DNA from: G965207125 sp965207125 | GTDB lineage: Bacteria; Pseudomonadota; Alphaproteobacteria; Puniceispirillales; UBA1172 | Assembly: GCA_965207125.1 (NCBI GenBank) | Contig: OZ242263.1 | Coordinates: 868,001 to 932,000, forward strand | Direction of reading: 5' to 3' | Length of the DNA stretch: 64,000 bases | Shown here: positions 17,029-26,622 of the stretch, in pieces | How the letters are laid out: every line of letters starts with the position of its first letter | How positions within the stretch are numbered: position 1 is the first letter of the stretch | Translations under genes and position numbers: made by a program | Notes under the pieces: model-generated | The model's database searches: none | Told to the model about the DNA's origin: nothing | Seen by the model: only the letters and a program-made list of their open reading frames with translations

Positions 17029-18831
17029 TTAAGTGATCATGAATTGGAGCGAGGCCAAGCGGTGATAAACCGATGAGGTGGTCAGCAATTCCTCATGTGT
17101 GCCGATTGAGACAACGCGCCCCTGATCGATGACAATAATGCGATCAGCGCTAATGACTGTGGCAAGGCGGTGGGCGATGACCAGAGTCGTTCGGTCGCGC
17201 ATCAGGCTATCAAGGGCCAGCTGCACCGTCTGCTCAGACGCCGCGTCAAGCGATGACGTCGCTTCATCAAGCAACAGAATAGGTGCATTACGTAGCATGG
17301 CGCGGGCAATCGCGAGCCTTTGTTGCTGGCCGCCGGAAAGACGGACCCCCTTCTCGCCGACATGCGTATCATACCCACCAGCAAAACGGCTGATAAAATC
17401 ATCCGCATGCGCTTGCCGTGCCGCCTCCACAACCTCATCCAAAGTAGCGTCCGGACGTCCGAAACGGATGTTATCGATGATACTGGCGGAAAACAGTGCT
17501 ATATCCTGCGGAACGATAGCAATATGCCTTCGTAAATCATCAAGACTAAAACTGGTGGTATCGATACCGCCAATTCTGACCTGCCCCGAGGTAGGATCAT
17601 AAAACCTAAGCAACATCTTGAAGATAGTGGTTTTCCCCGCGCCACTTTCGCCGACAATAGCAACCCGCTCGCCATGCGCTATACTAAAAGACACCTCATG
17701 AAGTGCCGGGCGATCAGGACGCGCGGGATAAGTGAAACTCACCGCATTAAAGGCAATATCTGATCTGGCGGTGCCATTATCATCAACAGGATATGAGACC
17801 GGGTGCTCAGGGTCACGAATAACGGCTTTTTCAGCCATAACATCGCTGATTCGCCCGGCGGCCCCGAGCGCCCGCTGAATCTCGCCGCCAATATCGCTCA
17901 GCGCAGCAATTGATGCCGCAACCAAGGCCGCGTAAAACACAAACGCCGATAGCTCCCCCGCTGACAACCGCCCCGCCAACATATCCTTGCCACCAAGCCA
18001 CAAAATAAAGCTAATCGCCGAAAACGTTATCATAATTACCATACCGCTCATCATACCTTGGAGCACAAGCCTCTTGAGTGATGCTTGGTAGCTGTCTTCG
18101 GCGACCCCGTTAAACCGCTCGGCAACAGTGTCCTCGCGCCTAAACGCGTGAATCGTGCTGATCGCTGCGAGGGTTTCTTCTATCTCAACCGAAATATCAG
18201 CAATTTTATCACTAGCCAGACGCGATTGCCGCCTCAGCAAGCGGCCGAGCAGTACCACCGGAATCACCACGACAATCACCACACCGATAACCACCAACGT
18301 CAATTTAGCCGAAGCCAATACGAGCATCACTAATCCACCGATAACGACAATCACGTTGCGCGTTGCCATCGACACCCCTGACGCCATGACTGACTGAATC
18401 AGCACCGTATCAGCACCGATCATTGAAATAATATCACCTCGGCGCTGGGTTTCGAACCACGCGCTTGGCAAGCCAACCACATGTCGAAACACGGCCTTGC
18501 GGATATCAGTGACAATCCGTTCGGCGGTTTTGTTAACCAGCACACTGCGCAAATAGCTGCCAATAGCTAGAATTAAGGCGATGGCCAGACAGACCAGCAC
18601 AGCTCGATCAAGAGTCTCAGGAGTGTCGCCATTCAAGCCGCCATCGACCAGCAACGCGATCCCTCGCCCGAGGGATAACAATGCCATCACCACCAGCATA
18701 ACCGATAAAAATGCGAAGATGATTTGCTTTTTATGCGGCTTAAGCCACGGCAGAAAAAAACTAAACCCCACTCCATTGCGGCGAGATAAACGCATCGAGG
18801 ATTTACGCTGATAAGACAATAAAGAAACCAT
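17029..18831 (-). CDS. ABC exporter, fused membrane and ATPase domains (MsbA/multidrug type)
   Basis: A half-size exporter that should work as a homodimer in the inner membrane. Six membrane helices occupy about residues 25-315 (for example IIFAFLSVMLVVMALLSLG and VIVIGGLVMLVLASAKLTLV). The ATPase domain has Walker A AIVGESGAGKTTIF, Q-loop VPQDIALFSA, signature VRLSGGQQQRLAIARAML, Walker B APILLLDEATSSLD and the H-loop VIAHRL. 600 residues. Start is either at 18831 or at the ATG at 18795 (MRLSRRNG). It is alone, divergent from rpmE and convergent with the OmpA-like gene (16-base gap). The substrate (lipid, peptide or drug) cannot be told. Confidence 0.9.
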   Translation of the reverse strand: MVSLLSYQRKSSMRLSRRNGVGFSFFLPWLKPHKKQIIFAFLSVMLVVMALLSLGRGIALLVDGGLNGDTPETLDRAVLVCLAIALILAIGSYLRSVLVNKTAERIVTDIRKAVFRHVVGLPSAWFETQRRGDIISMIGADTVLIQSVMASGVSMATRNVIVVIGGLVMLVLASAKLTLVVIGVVIVVVIPVVLLGRLLRRQSRLASDKIADISVEIEETLAAISTIHAFRREDTVAERFNGVAEDSYQASLKRLVLQGMMSGMVIMITFSAISFILWLGGKDMLAGRLSAGELSAFVFYAALVAASIAALSDIGGEIQRALGAAGRISDVMAEKAVIRDPEHPVSYPVDDNGTARSDIAFNAVSFTYPARPDRPALHEVSFSIAHGERVAIVGESGAGKTTIFKMLLRFYDPTSGQVRIGGIDTTSFSLDDLRRHIAIVPQDIALFSASIIDNIRFGRPDATLDEVVEAARQAHADDFISRFAGGYDTHVGEKGVRLSGGQQQRLAIARAMLRNAPILLLDEATSSLDAASEQTVQLALDSLMRDRTTLVIAHRLATVISADRIIVIDQGRVVSIGTHEELLTTSSVYHRLASLQFMIT

Positions 18832-18845
18832 CCTTTACAAAGTGG

Positions 18846-18874
18846 AAAACTTTTACCCAAAAGGCAAAAGTTTT
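18846..18874. repeat. Inverted repeat between ABC exporter and rpmE
   Basis: A perfect 9-bp inverted repeat, AAAACTTTT at 18846-18854 and AAAAGTTTT at 18866-18874, extended inwards by two G-C pairs after one mismatch. It lies between two divergent genes and just upstream of a likely rpmE promoter, so an operator is more plausible than a terminator, although it could fold in either transcript. Confidence 0.55.
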
Positions 18875-18877
18875 GTC

Positions 18878-18906
18878 TTGCGCCAATTGCTGCATCGGTA
18901 TATATC
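18878..18906 (+). promoter_or_regulatory. Likely sigma-70 promoter of rpmE
   Basis: TTGCGC at 18878-18883 and TATATC at 18901-18906 are separated by 17 bases, close to the consensus. The predicted start of transcription lies about 20 bases before the rpmE ribosome site. Judged by eye only. Confidence 0.4.
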
Positions 18907-18932
18907 GCATGAAGTCTATTGAGGATACAGCA

Positions 18933-19157
18933 ATGAAAAAAGACATCCACCCTGATTATCATACCATCAAGGTTATCATGACTGATGGGACTGAATATGA
19001 GACGCGCTCGACGTGGGGTAAGGAAGGCGATGTGCTGAAATTGGATATTGATCCAAAGACGCATCCTGCTTGGACAGGACAACACCGGATTATCGATTCA
19101 GGTGGTCAGGTGGCCCGCTTCAACAAGCGATTCGGTAGTCTCGGCACAAAGTCGTAA
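18933..19157 (+). CDS. rpmE: 50S ribosomal protein bL31
   Basis: bL31 bridges the ribosomal subunits. Translation starts at the ATG at 18933 behind GAGGA at 18921-18925; the longer in-frame reading upstream lacks a ribosome site. The 74-residue protein starts MKKDIHPDYHTIKVIMTDGTE and contains TRSTWGKEGDVLKLDIDPKTHPAWTG, the alphaproteobacterial L31 pattern. The CxxC zinc ligands of zinc-type L31 are absent, so this is the zinc-independent form, as in most alphaproteobacteria. Confidence 0.93.
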   Translation: MKKDIHPDYHTIKVIMTDGTEYETRSTWGKEGDVLKLDIDPKTHPAWTGQHRIIDSGGQVARFNKRFGSLGTKS

Positions 19158-19305
19158 GGCGCGCGCGCCTCTTGTAATCAGATTTTTATTTCTTAGGTAT
19201 AGGGTGTTGGCAGCCAGTATTGGTGTCAACGGCCGGGCTTTGACCATGATGGTAAAGCCAAGAGCCTAGTATAACCATAGCATTGCTTAAGAAGGAGAAT
19301 GCGTG

Positions 19306-19785
19306 ATGAACACACTTGATTTAACCCCTGTTTTTCGTTCGGCGATCGGTTTTGATCGGATGGCTAATTTAGTCGATAATCTGATGACCGGCAGTGTGGA
19401 CAGCCAGTCTAACTGGCCTCCTTATAACATTGAAAAGCGCGGTCGCGGCGATTATCGGATTACGATGGCGGTCGCGGGTTTCGGTCAGGGCGATCTCGAC
19501 GTAACAGTCCATGATCAAACTTTGACCATAAGCGGACGTCAAGACGAACGGGATGATTCTGAGGTGACATATTTGCATCGAGGAATTGCCGGACGTAACT
19601 TTGAACGACGTTTCCAGCTTGCTGATTTCATCGAGATCACTGGCGCGACTATTGAAGACGGCTTGCTTCATATCTCTCTCAGGCGTGAAGTGCCTGAAGC
19701 CATGAAGCCACGCAAGATCGATATCGCGAATGTGGACGTTAGCGCCAAGCCGAAAATCGTCAAAGGTGATAAAGCTGCGTCCTAA
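19306..19785 (+). CDS. Hsp20/IbpA family small heat-shock protein
   Basis: An ATP-independent holdase that binds unfolding proteins. A strong GAAGGAGA site at 19291-19298 supports the ATG at 19306 (a GTG three bases earlier is the alternative). The alpha-crystallin domain covers about residues 38-135: NWPPYNIEKRGRGDYRITMA, VAGFGQGDLDVTV, ISGRQDERD, YLHRGIAGRNFERRF and DGLLHISLRREVPE. The IxI-type tail is replaced by RKIDIANVDV. 159 residues, normal. A terminator follows at once. I found no convincing heat-shock promoter upstream. Confidence 0.93.
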   Translation: MNTLDLTPVFRSAIGFDRMANLVDNLMTGSVDSQSNWPPYNIEKRGRGDYRITMAVAGFGQGDLDVTVHDQTLTISGRQDERDDSEVTYLHRGIAGRNFERRFQLADFIEITGATIEDGLLHISLRREVPEAMKPRKIDIANVDVSAKPKIVKGDKAAS

Positions 19786-19811
19786 GACGCGGTAATAACC
19801 ACCCCTAACAT

Positions 19812-19840
19812 AAAGGTTACCGCCTTGGCGGTAGCCTTTT
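19812..19840. terminator. Bidirectional terminator between hsp20 and ppdK
   Basis: AAAGG(T)TACCGCC and GCGGTA(G)CCTTTT form a hairpin with a three-base loop and one T-G mismatch. It ends in CTTTT on the plus strand and CCTTTAT on the minus strand, so it can serve both convergent genes. Confidence 0.8.
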
Positions 19841-19844
19841 CATG

Positions 19845-22517
19845 TTATGAGGTTGGCTTGCGGCGGATAGTGGCTTGGGCCGCAGCGAGACGCGCAACCG
19901 GCACTCTGAAAGGCGAGCACGAGACGTAATCCAGCCCACATTCCTCGAAAAAATCAATCGAAGCAGGGTCACCGCCATGTTCACCGCAAATACCTAGTTT
20001 GATATCCCCCCGCCTCTCGCGTCCTTTCTCGCAACCGATGCTCACTAGCCGTCCGACGCCGTCCTTATCGATGGAAATAAATGGATCTATAGGATAAATT
20101 CCCGCATCAGCATATTCGCGCAGAAATTGCCCCGCGTCATCGCGGCTGATACCAAGCGCGGTCTGGGTCAAGTCATTGGTGCCGAATGAGAAAAATTCAG
20201 CTTCAGCAGCAAGTTCATCAGCACAGAGACATGAGCGCGGCAACTCGACCATCGTGCCAATTATGTACGAGACGGCGATGCCGGTTTCCTCAGCGACTTT
20301 GATAGCGGTCTCATCGATAATCTTACGGCAAATTTCAACTTCCTTCGCGGTGGCCGCCAGAGGCACCATAATTTCAACATCAGTCTTTATGTCTGTTTTT
20401 GTGTGGACGGTGCTCGCTGCCTCAAAAATCGCCCGCGCCTGCATCGCACAGATTTCGGGATAGGTGATGGCGAGACGACATCCTCGATGTCCCAGCATCG
20501 GGTTGGTTTCTTTAAGTTTAGCAGCATGATCGCGCGTCACGGCAAGATTCATATTGGCGCGCGCAGCAATCTCGGCGAGACCAGCCTCATTATGAGGCAG
20601 AAACTCATGCAAAGGCGGGTCAAGCAATCTGATGGTAACGGGCAATCCGTCCATAATTTTGAAGAGTTCAACGAAATCCTGCCGCTGCATCGGTAGCAGT
20701 TTATTGAGGGCGTCTATCCTGCCCTCGGTGGTGGTGGCGAGGATCATCTCACGCATAGATGCTATTCGCTCGGCATCGAAAAACATATGTTCGGTGCGGC
20801 ACAATCCGATACCTTCCGCACCGAATTGGCGCGCCATGTGAGCGTCTAACGGGGTTTCGGCGTTGGCTCTGATTTTCATGCGGCGTGTTTTATCCGCCCA
20901 GCTAATCAGGGTGGCAAACGCGCCAGACATAACCGGTTGAACGGTTTTGACTTCACCCAGAAAAACCTCACCTGAACCACCATCCAAGGTGATAATCTCG
21001 CCTTCCTTAACGGCCCGCTCTCCTACGGTGAGGGTTTTGGTCTCAAAATCTATTCTGATCTCGCGCGCGCCGCAAACACACGGTCTACCCATGCCTCTTG
21101 CGACCACGGCGGCGTGGCTGGTCATACCGCCTCGGGCGGTGAGGATTCCGGCGGCGGCGTGCATTCCATGAATATCTTCGGGACTTGTTTCGAGGCGCAC
21201 GAGGATAATTTTATGTCCAGCCATAGATTGTTCTTCGGCCTTATCGGCGGTGAATATGACTTTGCCGGACGCCGCACCTGGCGAGGCGGCCAACCCCCGC
21301 GTTAGTAACGTTTTAGCCGCTGATTTATCCAGAGTAGGATGAAGTAACTGATCGAGAGACGCAGCATCAACGCGCAAAATGGCTTCATCGATGCTAATCA
21401 GTTCTCCATCAGCCATTTCAACGGCCATACGCATAGCTGCTTCGGCAGTGCGTTTTCCGGCGCGGGTTTGCAACATATACAGTTTATTCTGTTGGATAGT
21501 GAACTCAATATCCTGCATGTCGCGATAATGGCTTTCGAGGGTTTGCCGCACTTTGCACAGCTGCTCGAAGACTTCAGGCATGGCTTCTTCCATTGAAGGC
21601 GCATCTTCATTGCTGTCTATGCGTTCTTGCTTGGTTAGGGTTCTGGGTGTTCTGATGCCAGCAACAACATCCTCGCCTTGTGCGTTGATCAGGAACTCGC
21701 CATAAAACAGATTCTCGCCGGTTGAAGGATTGCGGGTGAACGCCACGCCAGTCGCGCAATCATCGCCCATATTACCAAAGACCATAGCCTGAATATTGAC
21801 AGCGGTCCCCCATTCGGCAGGGATTCCATTGAGTCTTCTGTAAGTGATGGCGCGTTGATTCATCCAGCTGCCGAGCACCGCACCGACTGCGCCCCATAAT
21901 TGAGTGTGCGGATTATCAGGAAAATCCTCGCCTGTTTCGTTTTTGACGATCGCACGATAATCAGCGACCAATTTCTCAAAATGATCCCCTGATAGATCCA
22001 TATCCTCAAGGACGCCGGCCTCTTCTTTCATGTCTTCGAGCGCATCCTCGAAAAGCCCATAATCGACGCCAAGCACCACATCGCCATACATCTGAATAAA
22101 GCGGCGATATGAATCCCAAGCGAAACGTTTATCGCCTGAGCGCCTAGCTAACCCTTCGGTGGTTTCAAGATTGAGTCCAAGATTCAGCACGGTGTCCATC
22201 ATTCCAGGCATCGAGGCCCGTGAGCCTGATCGCACTGATAGCAACAGCGGATTTTCAGAATCAGCAAATCGAGTCTTGGTTTCGGTTTCAATTCGGGTGA
22301 TGGCGCTGGCGACTTGCTCGTTCAAGTTTTCAGGATAGGTTTTATCGTGGTCATAAAAATATCGACAGGCTTCGGTTGAGATGGTTAATCCTGGTGGCAC
22401 TGGTAGTCCCAGATTGCTCATTTCGGCGAGATTAGCCCCTTTGCCGCCGAGCAAGTCGCGCTGACTGGCATTGCCTTCAGCACGCCCCGCGCCGAAACTA
22501 TAGACCCATTGCGTCAT
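19845..22517 (-). CDS. ppdK: Pyruvate, phosphate dikinase
   Basis: PPDK interconverts pyruvate, ATP and phosphate with PEP, AMP and pyrophosphate. The N-terminal nucleotide-binding domain has LLGGKGANLAEMSNLGLPVPPG and LLSVRSGSRASMPGMMDTVLNLG. The phosphohistidine domain has ILTARGGMTSHAAVVARGMGRPCVCG with the catalytic His. The C-terminal PEP/pyruvate barrel has GIGLCRTEHMFF, MLGHRGCRLAITYPEI and FFSFGTNDLTQTALGISRDD. 890 residues, full length. The 4-base overlap with glyS places it at the end of a glyQ-glyS-ppdK unit. It gives the cell a pyruvate-to-PEP route for gluconeogenesis. Confidence 0.97.
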   Translation of the reverse strand: MTQWVYSFGAGRAEGNASQRDLLGGKGANLAEMSNLGLPVPPGLTISTEACRYFYDHDKTYPENLNEQVASAITRIETETKTRFADSENPLLLSVRSGSRASMPGMMDTVLNLGLNLETTEGLARRSGDKRFAWDSYRRFIQMYGDVVLGVDYGLFEDALEDMKEEAGVLEDMDLSGDHFEKLVADYRAIVKNETGEDFPDNPHTQLWGAVGAVLGSWMNQRAITYRRLNGIPAEWGTAVNIQAMVFGNMGDDCATGVAFTRNPSTGENLFYGEFLINAQGEDVVAGIRTPRTLTKQERIDSNEDAPSMEEAMPEVFEQLCKVRQTLESHYRDMQDIEFTIQQNKLYMLQTRAGKRTAEAAMRMAVEMADGELISIDEAILRVDAASLDQLLHPTLDKSAAKTLLTRGLAASPGAASGKVIFTADKAEEQSMAGHKIILVRLETSPEDIHGMHAAAGILTARGGMTSHAAVVARGMGRPCVCGAREIRIDFETKTLTVGERAVKEGEIITLDGGSGEVFLGEVKTVQPVMSGAFATLISWADKTRRMKIRANAETPLDAHMARQFGAEGIGLCRTEHMFFDAERIASMREMILATTTEGRIDALNKLLPMQRQDFVELFKIMDGLPVTIRLLDPPLHEFLPHNEAGLAEIAARANMNLAVTRDHAAKLKETNPMLGHRGCRLAITYPEICAMQARAIFEAASTVHTKTDIKTDVEIMVPLAATAKEVEICRKIIDETAIKVAEETGIAVSYIIGTMVELPRSCLCADELAAEAEFFSFGTNDLTQTALGISRDDAGQFLREYADAGIYPIDPFISIDKDGVGRLVSIGCEKGRERRGDIKLGICGEHGGDPASIDFFEECGLDYVSCSPFRVPVARLAAAQATIRRKPTS

Positions 22518-24664
22518 TCTTTGGGTTCTCCCCCCTGTGTGCCAACGCTTTCTATCATGGAGAAATCGGCACCTTCCAGCATTAATGTTCTGATTTTGGC
22601 CAGAAGTGCTAATCTGTTGTTGCGCACCCTAGGTTTTGGGTCATTGACCAAAACCTGTTTGAAAAAATCATCGATGGGCGCGCATAGATGATCTAGACCA
22701 GCGATACGCTCTTTAATCTTTTCAAAGTTTGCATCTTTGATGAGAGGAAGTTTCTCAAGGGCCTGATGAAGGTTTATTTCCGCCGGGTCGATGAGCAGAT
22801 TTTTATCGACTGCACCACCATTATGATTGGCGGCCTCGAGGATATTGTTAATGCGCCGATATACTTCAATTAATCTCGCACCGTCTGGGCGATTAAAAAG
22901 AACACTGAGTTCCTCCGCCACTTGTGTCAAATACCAAATATTACCCGATAAGGCCTCAACGCCGATAGCTGCTTTAACGTGGTCAGGAGAAATTCCATGC
23001 TTGTCACGAAGCCAAGCCAGCAAACGTTCATGAATAAAATACACTAGATCGTCACGGCAGTTTTGAATACTCTTCTGAGGATAAAGCTTGTGGGCCTCCA
23101 CGCAAACCTCTTTAAGATCGAGGCTTATCTTACCCTCCACTAATATTCTGATCACCCCTAGTGCGGCACGGCGCAAGGCGTAAGGGTCGCCCGATCCAGT
23201 CGGCCGCTTACCTATACCGAAAAACCCTACCAGCGTGTCTATTTTATCAGCCAGCGCGACTATTTGCGCGATCTTACCTAATGGAATGCCATCCTCTGGT
23301 CCTACCGGTTTATAATGCATAGCTATGGCTTCGGGAATAACCTTATCTCCCTCGCTGTCCCCAGCATTATCTCCGTTGATTTTTCTATGAGCCAGATAAA
23401 AACCGATCCCCCCACGTAATTTAGGAAATTCATTGACTATGTTACTCATAAGATCAGCTTTTGCTAAACGAGCCGCTTCGTTGATATCGTTTTTTTCCTT
23501 CTCGTTGACATCACATAGATCGGTACTTCTTTCATATAATGCTTTAGATAATGCTTTCAAACGTTCAGTTTTGTCCTCCATCGTGCCTAGTCCCTCAAAA
23601 AAATTGATTTTTTCGAGATCCTCGGCAAAAGATTCGATACCGATTTTCTTATCTCGTTCCCAGAAAAATCGAGCGTCATTAAGTCTGGCCCTTAACACCC
23701 GTTCATTACCCGATATAATTGTCTTATTACGTTCTTGATCGTTTTCCATATTACTGACGACAATAAAATGAGGATCGAGGGAATGGCCAAGCTCCCCTGT
23801 AGCAAAATATTTTTGATGATTCCACATCACCTCAGCCGAAATTGTCCAAGGCATTTTCCTGAATGAGTTATCAATAGTCCCCATCAGTGGGTTAGGCCAT
23901 TCGACCAATCCGATCACTTCTTTGAGCAATACTTCATCACGTATGATTTTGACCTTGGCGTCGCCTTCAAGACGCTTAAAACCTTTTTCGATAGCGGCTC
24001 TTCGATCATCGCGAGACACAAGGACATAGCAGTTCTTCAACAGCACTTCATACCGTTCAACAATATCCCCCTCCCCTGATAAATCGATCGGTGACGGGGC
24101 AAGAAAACGATGCCCGACACTATGGCATCCGTAATCGATCCCTTCACCGCCACTTATGTCGTAACGCCCGTCTACCCTTTGGCCGTCAAAAATAACAGTA
24201 ATTCGCCGCACTGGTCTGATCCAGAGGGTTTTTCCACGCCCCCAGCGTTGGCTTTTCGGCCATGAAAAATCATCAATAATACCATTGATAATTTGCGGTA
24301 ATATCCGCGGAGTTGAGCGCTCTTCATGGTTGATCGTCGCGAAGAGAAATCGCCCCTTTGGGGTATCACGTTCGTCTATCTTAACACTGCTTGCGCCTAG
24401 CGAAGCGCGAAAGCCATCAATCGCCTTAGCGGGCGCATCCACCCTTGGGCCGCGGCGTTCCTCAACCCACGCCTCTTGATGTGGATTGACCTTGCCAATC
24501 GCCACCGCCAGCCGCCGAGGCCCGGACCATGATTTGTGCAACTCACCTCCGAGGCGCGCCGAATGGAGCGCTTTCGGCATAGCCTCCGCCAGCTGTTTCT
24601 CCGCTGCACCCTGCATCCAAGCTGGGATTTCTTCGCTTAAAATTTCGACAAAGAGATCAGCCAT
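22514..24664 (-). CDS. glyS: Glycyl-tRNA synthetase beta subunit
   Basis: GlyS is the large, tRNA-binding subunit of the tetrameric bacterial glycyl-tRNA synthetase. I chose the ATG at 24662-24664 (MADLFVEILSEEIPAWMQ), which matches the family and overlaps glyQ as ATGGCTGA; the open frame continues 13 codons upstream without a good site. Conserved parts include FLFATINHEERST, GLVEWPNPLMGTID, MWNHQKYFA, the HD-like region with PEAIAMHYKPVGPEDGIP and DPYALRRAALGVIRILVEG. About 716 residues, slightly above average. Confidence 0.96.
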   Translation of the reverse strand: MADLFVEILSEEIPAWMQGAAEKQLAEAMPKALHSARLGGELHKSWSGPRRLAVAIGKVNPHQEAWVEERRGPRVDAPAKAIDGFRASLGASSVKIDERDTPKGRFLFATINHEERSTPRILPQIINGIIDDFSWPKSQRWGRGKTLWIRPVRRITVIFDGQRVDGRYDISGGEGIDYGCHSVGHRFLAPSPIDLSGEGDIVERYEVLLKNCYVLVSRDDRRAAIEKGFKRLEGDAKVKIIRDEVLLKEVIGLVEWPNPLMGTIDNSFRKMPWTISAEVMWNHQKYFATGELGHSLDPHFIVVSNMENDQERNKTIISGNERVLRARLNDARFFWERDKKIGIESFAEDLEKINFFEGLGTMEDKTERLKALSKALYERSTDLCDVNEKEKNDINEAARLAKADLMSNIVNEFPKLRGGIGFYLAHRKINGDNAGDSEGDKVIPEAIAMHYKPVGPEDGIPLGKIAQIVALADKIDTLVGFFGIGKRPTGSGDPYALRRAALGVIRILVEGKISLDLKEVCVEAHKLYPQKSIQNCRDDLVYFIHERLLAWLRDKHGISPDHVKAAIGVEALSGNIWYLTQVAEELSVLFNRPDGARLIEVYRRINNILEAANHNGGAVDKNLLIDPAEINLHQALEKLPLIKDANFEKIKERIAGLDHLCAPIDDFFKQVLVNDPKPRVRNNRLALLAKIRTLMLEGADFSMIESVGTQGGEPKE

Positions 24665-25541
24665 GATTTGAACCTGCCTCAACCCAAACCTTACAGCATT
24701 CAACCACCAACGTCCTTATTTTGAGGATAAAATTCTGCCGCTCGGCGACCGAGATCACACCCCGCGCATCGAGCAGATTAAAAATATGACTTGCCTTCAT
24801 GCACTGATCATAGGCGGGTAGCGGCAGAGGTTTTGGTGCGCCGAGAAGGCGCCGACACTCATTTCCAGCATCGGTAAAATGCCGCAACAACATGTCAGTG
24901 TCCGCGCGGGTAAAATCATAATGCGAGAAATCAACCTCCGCCGCGTGAAAAATATCGCCGTAAGTCTTACCGCCTTTTTCTTTCGGTACTCCATCCCAGT
25001 CTAGATCAAAGACGTTATCCACGTTTTGAATAAACATCGCGAGCCTTTCCAGACCGTAAGTTAATTCAACCGGAATGGGTGAGCAATTAATTCCTCCAAC
25101 CTGCTGAAAATAGGTAAATTGCGATATTTCCATGCCGTCACACCAGATTTCCCAACCAAGCCCAGCGGCCCCAAGAGTCGGCGATTCCCAATCATCTTCG
25201 ACAAACCTAATATCATGCTCGAGAGGATCGAGTCCGATGGCTTCAAGCGATTTGAGGTATAATTCTTGGCTGTCTTCAGGCGACGGCTTCATTATAACCT
25301 GAAACTGATAATAATGCTGTAGCCGGTTAGGGTTATCGCCATAGCGCCCGTCACTTGGGCGGCGCGAAGGCTGAACATAGGCAGCACGCCAGAACTCATC
25401 AGGGCCGAGCGCCCGCAAAGTCGTCGCGGGATGAAAAGTTCCTGCACCAACTTCCATATCATAAGGCTGGAGAATGACGCAGCCCTGCCTCGCCCAATAT
25501 TGTTGAAGGTCTAGAATGAGCTGCTGGAAAGATCGTATCAT
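24657..25541 (-). CDS. glyQ: Glycyl-tRNA synthetase alpha subunit
   Basis: GlyQ carries the class II catalytic core that activates glycine. The start MIRSFQQLILDLQQYWARQG and the core CVILQPYDMEVGAGTFHPAT, RPSDGRYGDNPNRLQHYYQ, FVEDDWESPTLGAAGLGWE and DGMEISQFTYFQQVGGI are nearly invariant in the family. 294 residues, normal. It is the promoter-proximal synthetase gene, followed by glyS through an 8-base overlap. Confidence 0.98.
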   Translation of the reverse strand: MIRSFQQLILDLQQYWARQGCVILQPYDMEVGAGTFHPATTLRALGPDEFWRAAYVQPSRRPSDGRYGDNPNRLQHYYQFQVIMKPSPEDSQELYLKSLEAIGLDPLEHDIRFVEDDWESPTLGAAGLGWEIWCDGMEISQFTYFQQVGGINCSPIPVELTYGLERLAMFIQNVDNVFDLDWDGVPKEKGGKTYGDIFHAAEVDFSHYDFTRADTDMLLRHFTDAGNECRRLLGAPKPLPLPAYDQCMKASHIFNLLDARGVISVAERQNFILKIRTLVVECCKVWVEAGSNHG

Positions 25542-25549
25542 GAAATTGG

Positions 25550-25756
25550 TTATCCGCTATCTATCGGGCAATCAGGTTTCTCACAAGGCACGGTCACCCA
25601 TGCGTGGCAGGTCTCGCATTGCTTAAGGTCGATCGCAGCACTCTCGCGGCGAGGGCGAGAAGAAGCATCGCTACGCCAGCGTTCCAGTTTCTTGAAAATT
25701 GCCCAGACCGTGCTAACAACCGCGATGAGAACGAGGATTTTCTGTATGCTGAACAT
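25550..25756 (-). CDS. Small membrane-anchored Cys-rich protein (PP0621-like)
   Basis: A 68-residue protein with one N-terminal helix (about residues 7-21, ILVLIAVVSTVWAIF), a basic linker (KKLERWRSDASSRPRR) and a C-terminal segment with four cysteines (QCETCHAWVTVPCEKPDC), possibly a zinc site. Similar short anchored zinc-ribbon proteins occur at this position between an S49 protease gene and glyQ in alphaproteobacteria. The function is unknown. Confidence 0.7.
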   Translation of the reverse strand: MFSIQKILVLIAVVSTVWAIFKKLERWRSDASSRPRRESAAIDLKQCETCHAWVTVPCEKPDCPIDSG

Positions 25757-25765
25757 CTCCGCACC

Positions 25766-26614
25766 TCAAAGCCCAAAGCGTGAGCGCGTCATGCGGTCCT
25801 CGACTGCATCAAGGGTGGTAAGGGCAACATTCTCGGCAAAATGAGACATCACGCCGCCGGCCTTGCCCATACCCCAAAGTGATCTTTTTATTTGGAGTAC
25901 GCGGATATCGACATTCTCTCCAAAACGTTCTTCAAGAACCCCGCGCAAATCGCCCAGATGATCGACGAGCCCGAGTTCAAGTGCTGTTTTTCCAGTCCAA
26001 AATGCTCCGTTGAAGAGATCATCATCCACAGATTTCAATCGGTCGCCGCGTCTTTTTTTAACGGCTGAGACAAATTGTTCATGGATCTCTGCGAGTAAGG
26101 TTTTTAGATGCTCAATGTCTTCGGTATTTTCGGGTTTGAACGGATCGAGCATAGCTTTGCGGGTTCCGGCGGTATAAGATCGCCTTTCGATTCCAAGTTT
26201 TTCAATCGCCTTATCGAACCCGAATCCTGATGAAACAACGCCAATAGACCCCACGACTGAGGCGGGATTGACAATAATCTCATCTCCCGCACAGGCGAGC
26301 CAATAAGCACCGGACGCTGCAACATCCTCAACAAAACTCAAAACCGGAATGTCGTGCTTATGCGAAAGATCGCGGATTCGCTGGTAGATTTGCGCTGACT
26401 GGACGGCTGATCCACCAGGTGAATTGATCAGCAAAGCGACGGCCCTGACATTACGCATAGTGAAGGCGTTATTAATTGGCGTCGCCAGCGAAGCGAGATT
26501 AAGCCCTCGCTTAATTCCGCCGGCGCTGCTATTCGCCGCGATGAGCCCGTTCATGCGAATAACCGGCACAACGGGACGCGGGTTACCAAACCACGATGCT
26601 AGATATGAAATCAT
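25766..26614 (-). CDS. S49 family peptidase (SppA/SohB-like)
   Basis: A short-form signal-peptide-peptidase family protease. Seen: VIRMNGLI at the start of the fold, LLINSPGGSAVQSAQIYQRI, the nucleophile region EDVAASGAYWLACAGDEI (the Ser of ASGAYW), the structural turn VVGSIGVVSSGFGFDKAIE and the region holding the general-base Lys, YTAGTRKAMLDPF. 282 residues matches the alphaproteobacterial short form. No clear N-terminal signal helix precedes the domain, so membrane association is uncertain. It lies 8 bases after the methyltransferase gene. Confidence 0.9.
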   Translation of the reverse strand: MISYLASWFGNPRPVVPVIRMNGLIAANSSAGGIKRGLNLASLATPINNAFTMRNVRAVALLINSPGGSAVQSAQIYQRIRDLSHKHDIPVLSFVEDVAASGAYWLACAGDEIIVNPASVVGSIGVVSSGFGFDKAIEKLGIERRSYTAGTRKAMLDPFKPENTEDIEHLKTLLAEIHEQFVSAVKKRRGDRLKSVDDDLFNGAFWTGKTALELGLVDHLGDLRGVLEERFGENVDIRVLQIKRSLWGMGKAGGVMSHFAENVALTTLDAVEDRMTRSRFGL

Positions 26615-26622
26615 AATGTTTC

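Noticed and set aside
18846..18874. Inverted repeat as a terminator
   Set aside because: It lies between two divergent genes, so neither transcript ends there.
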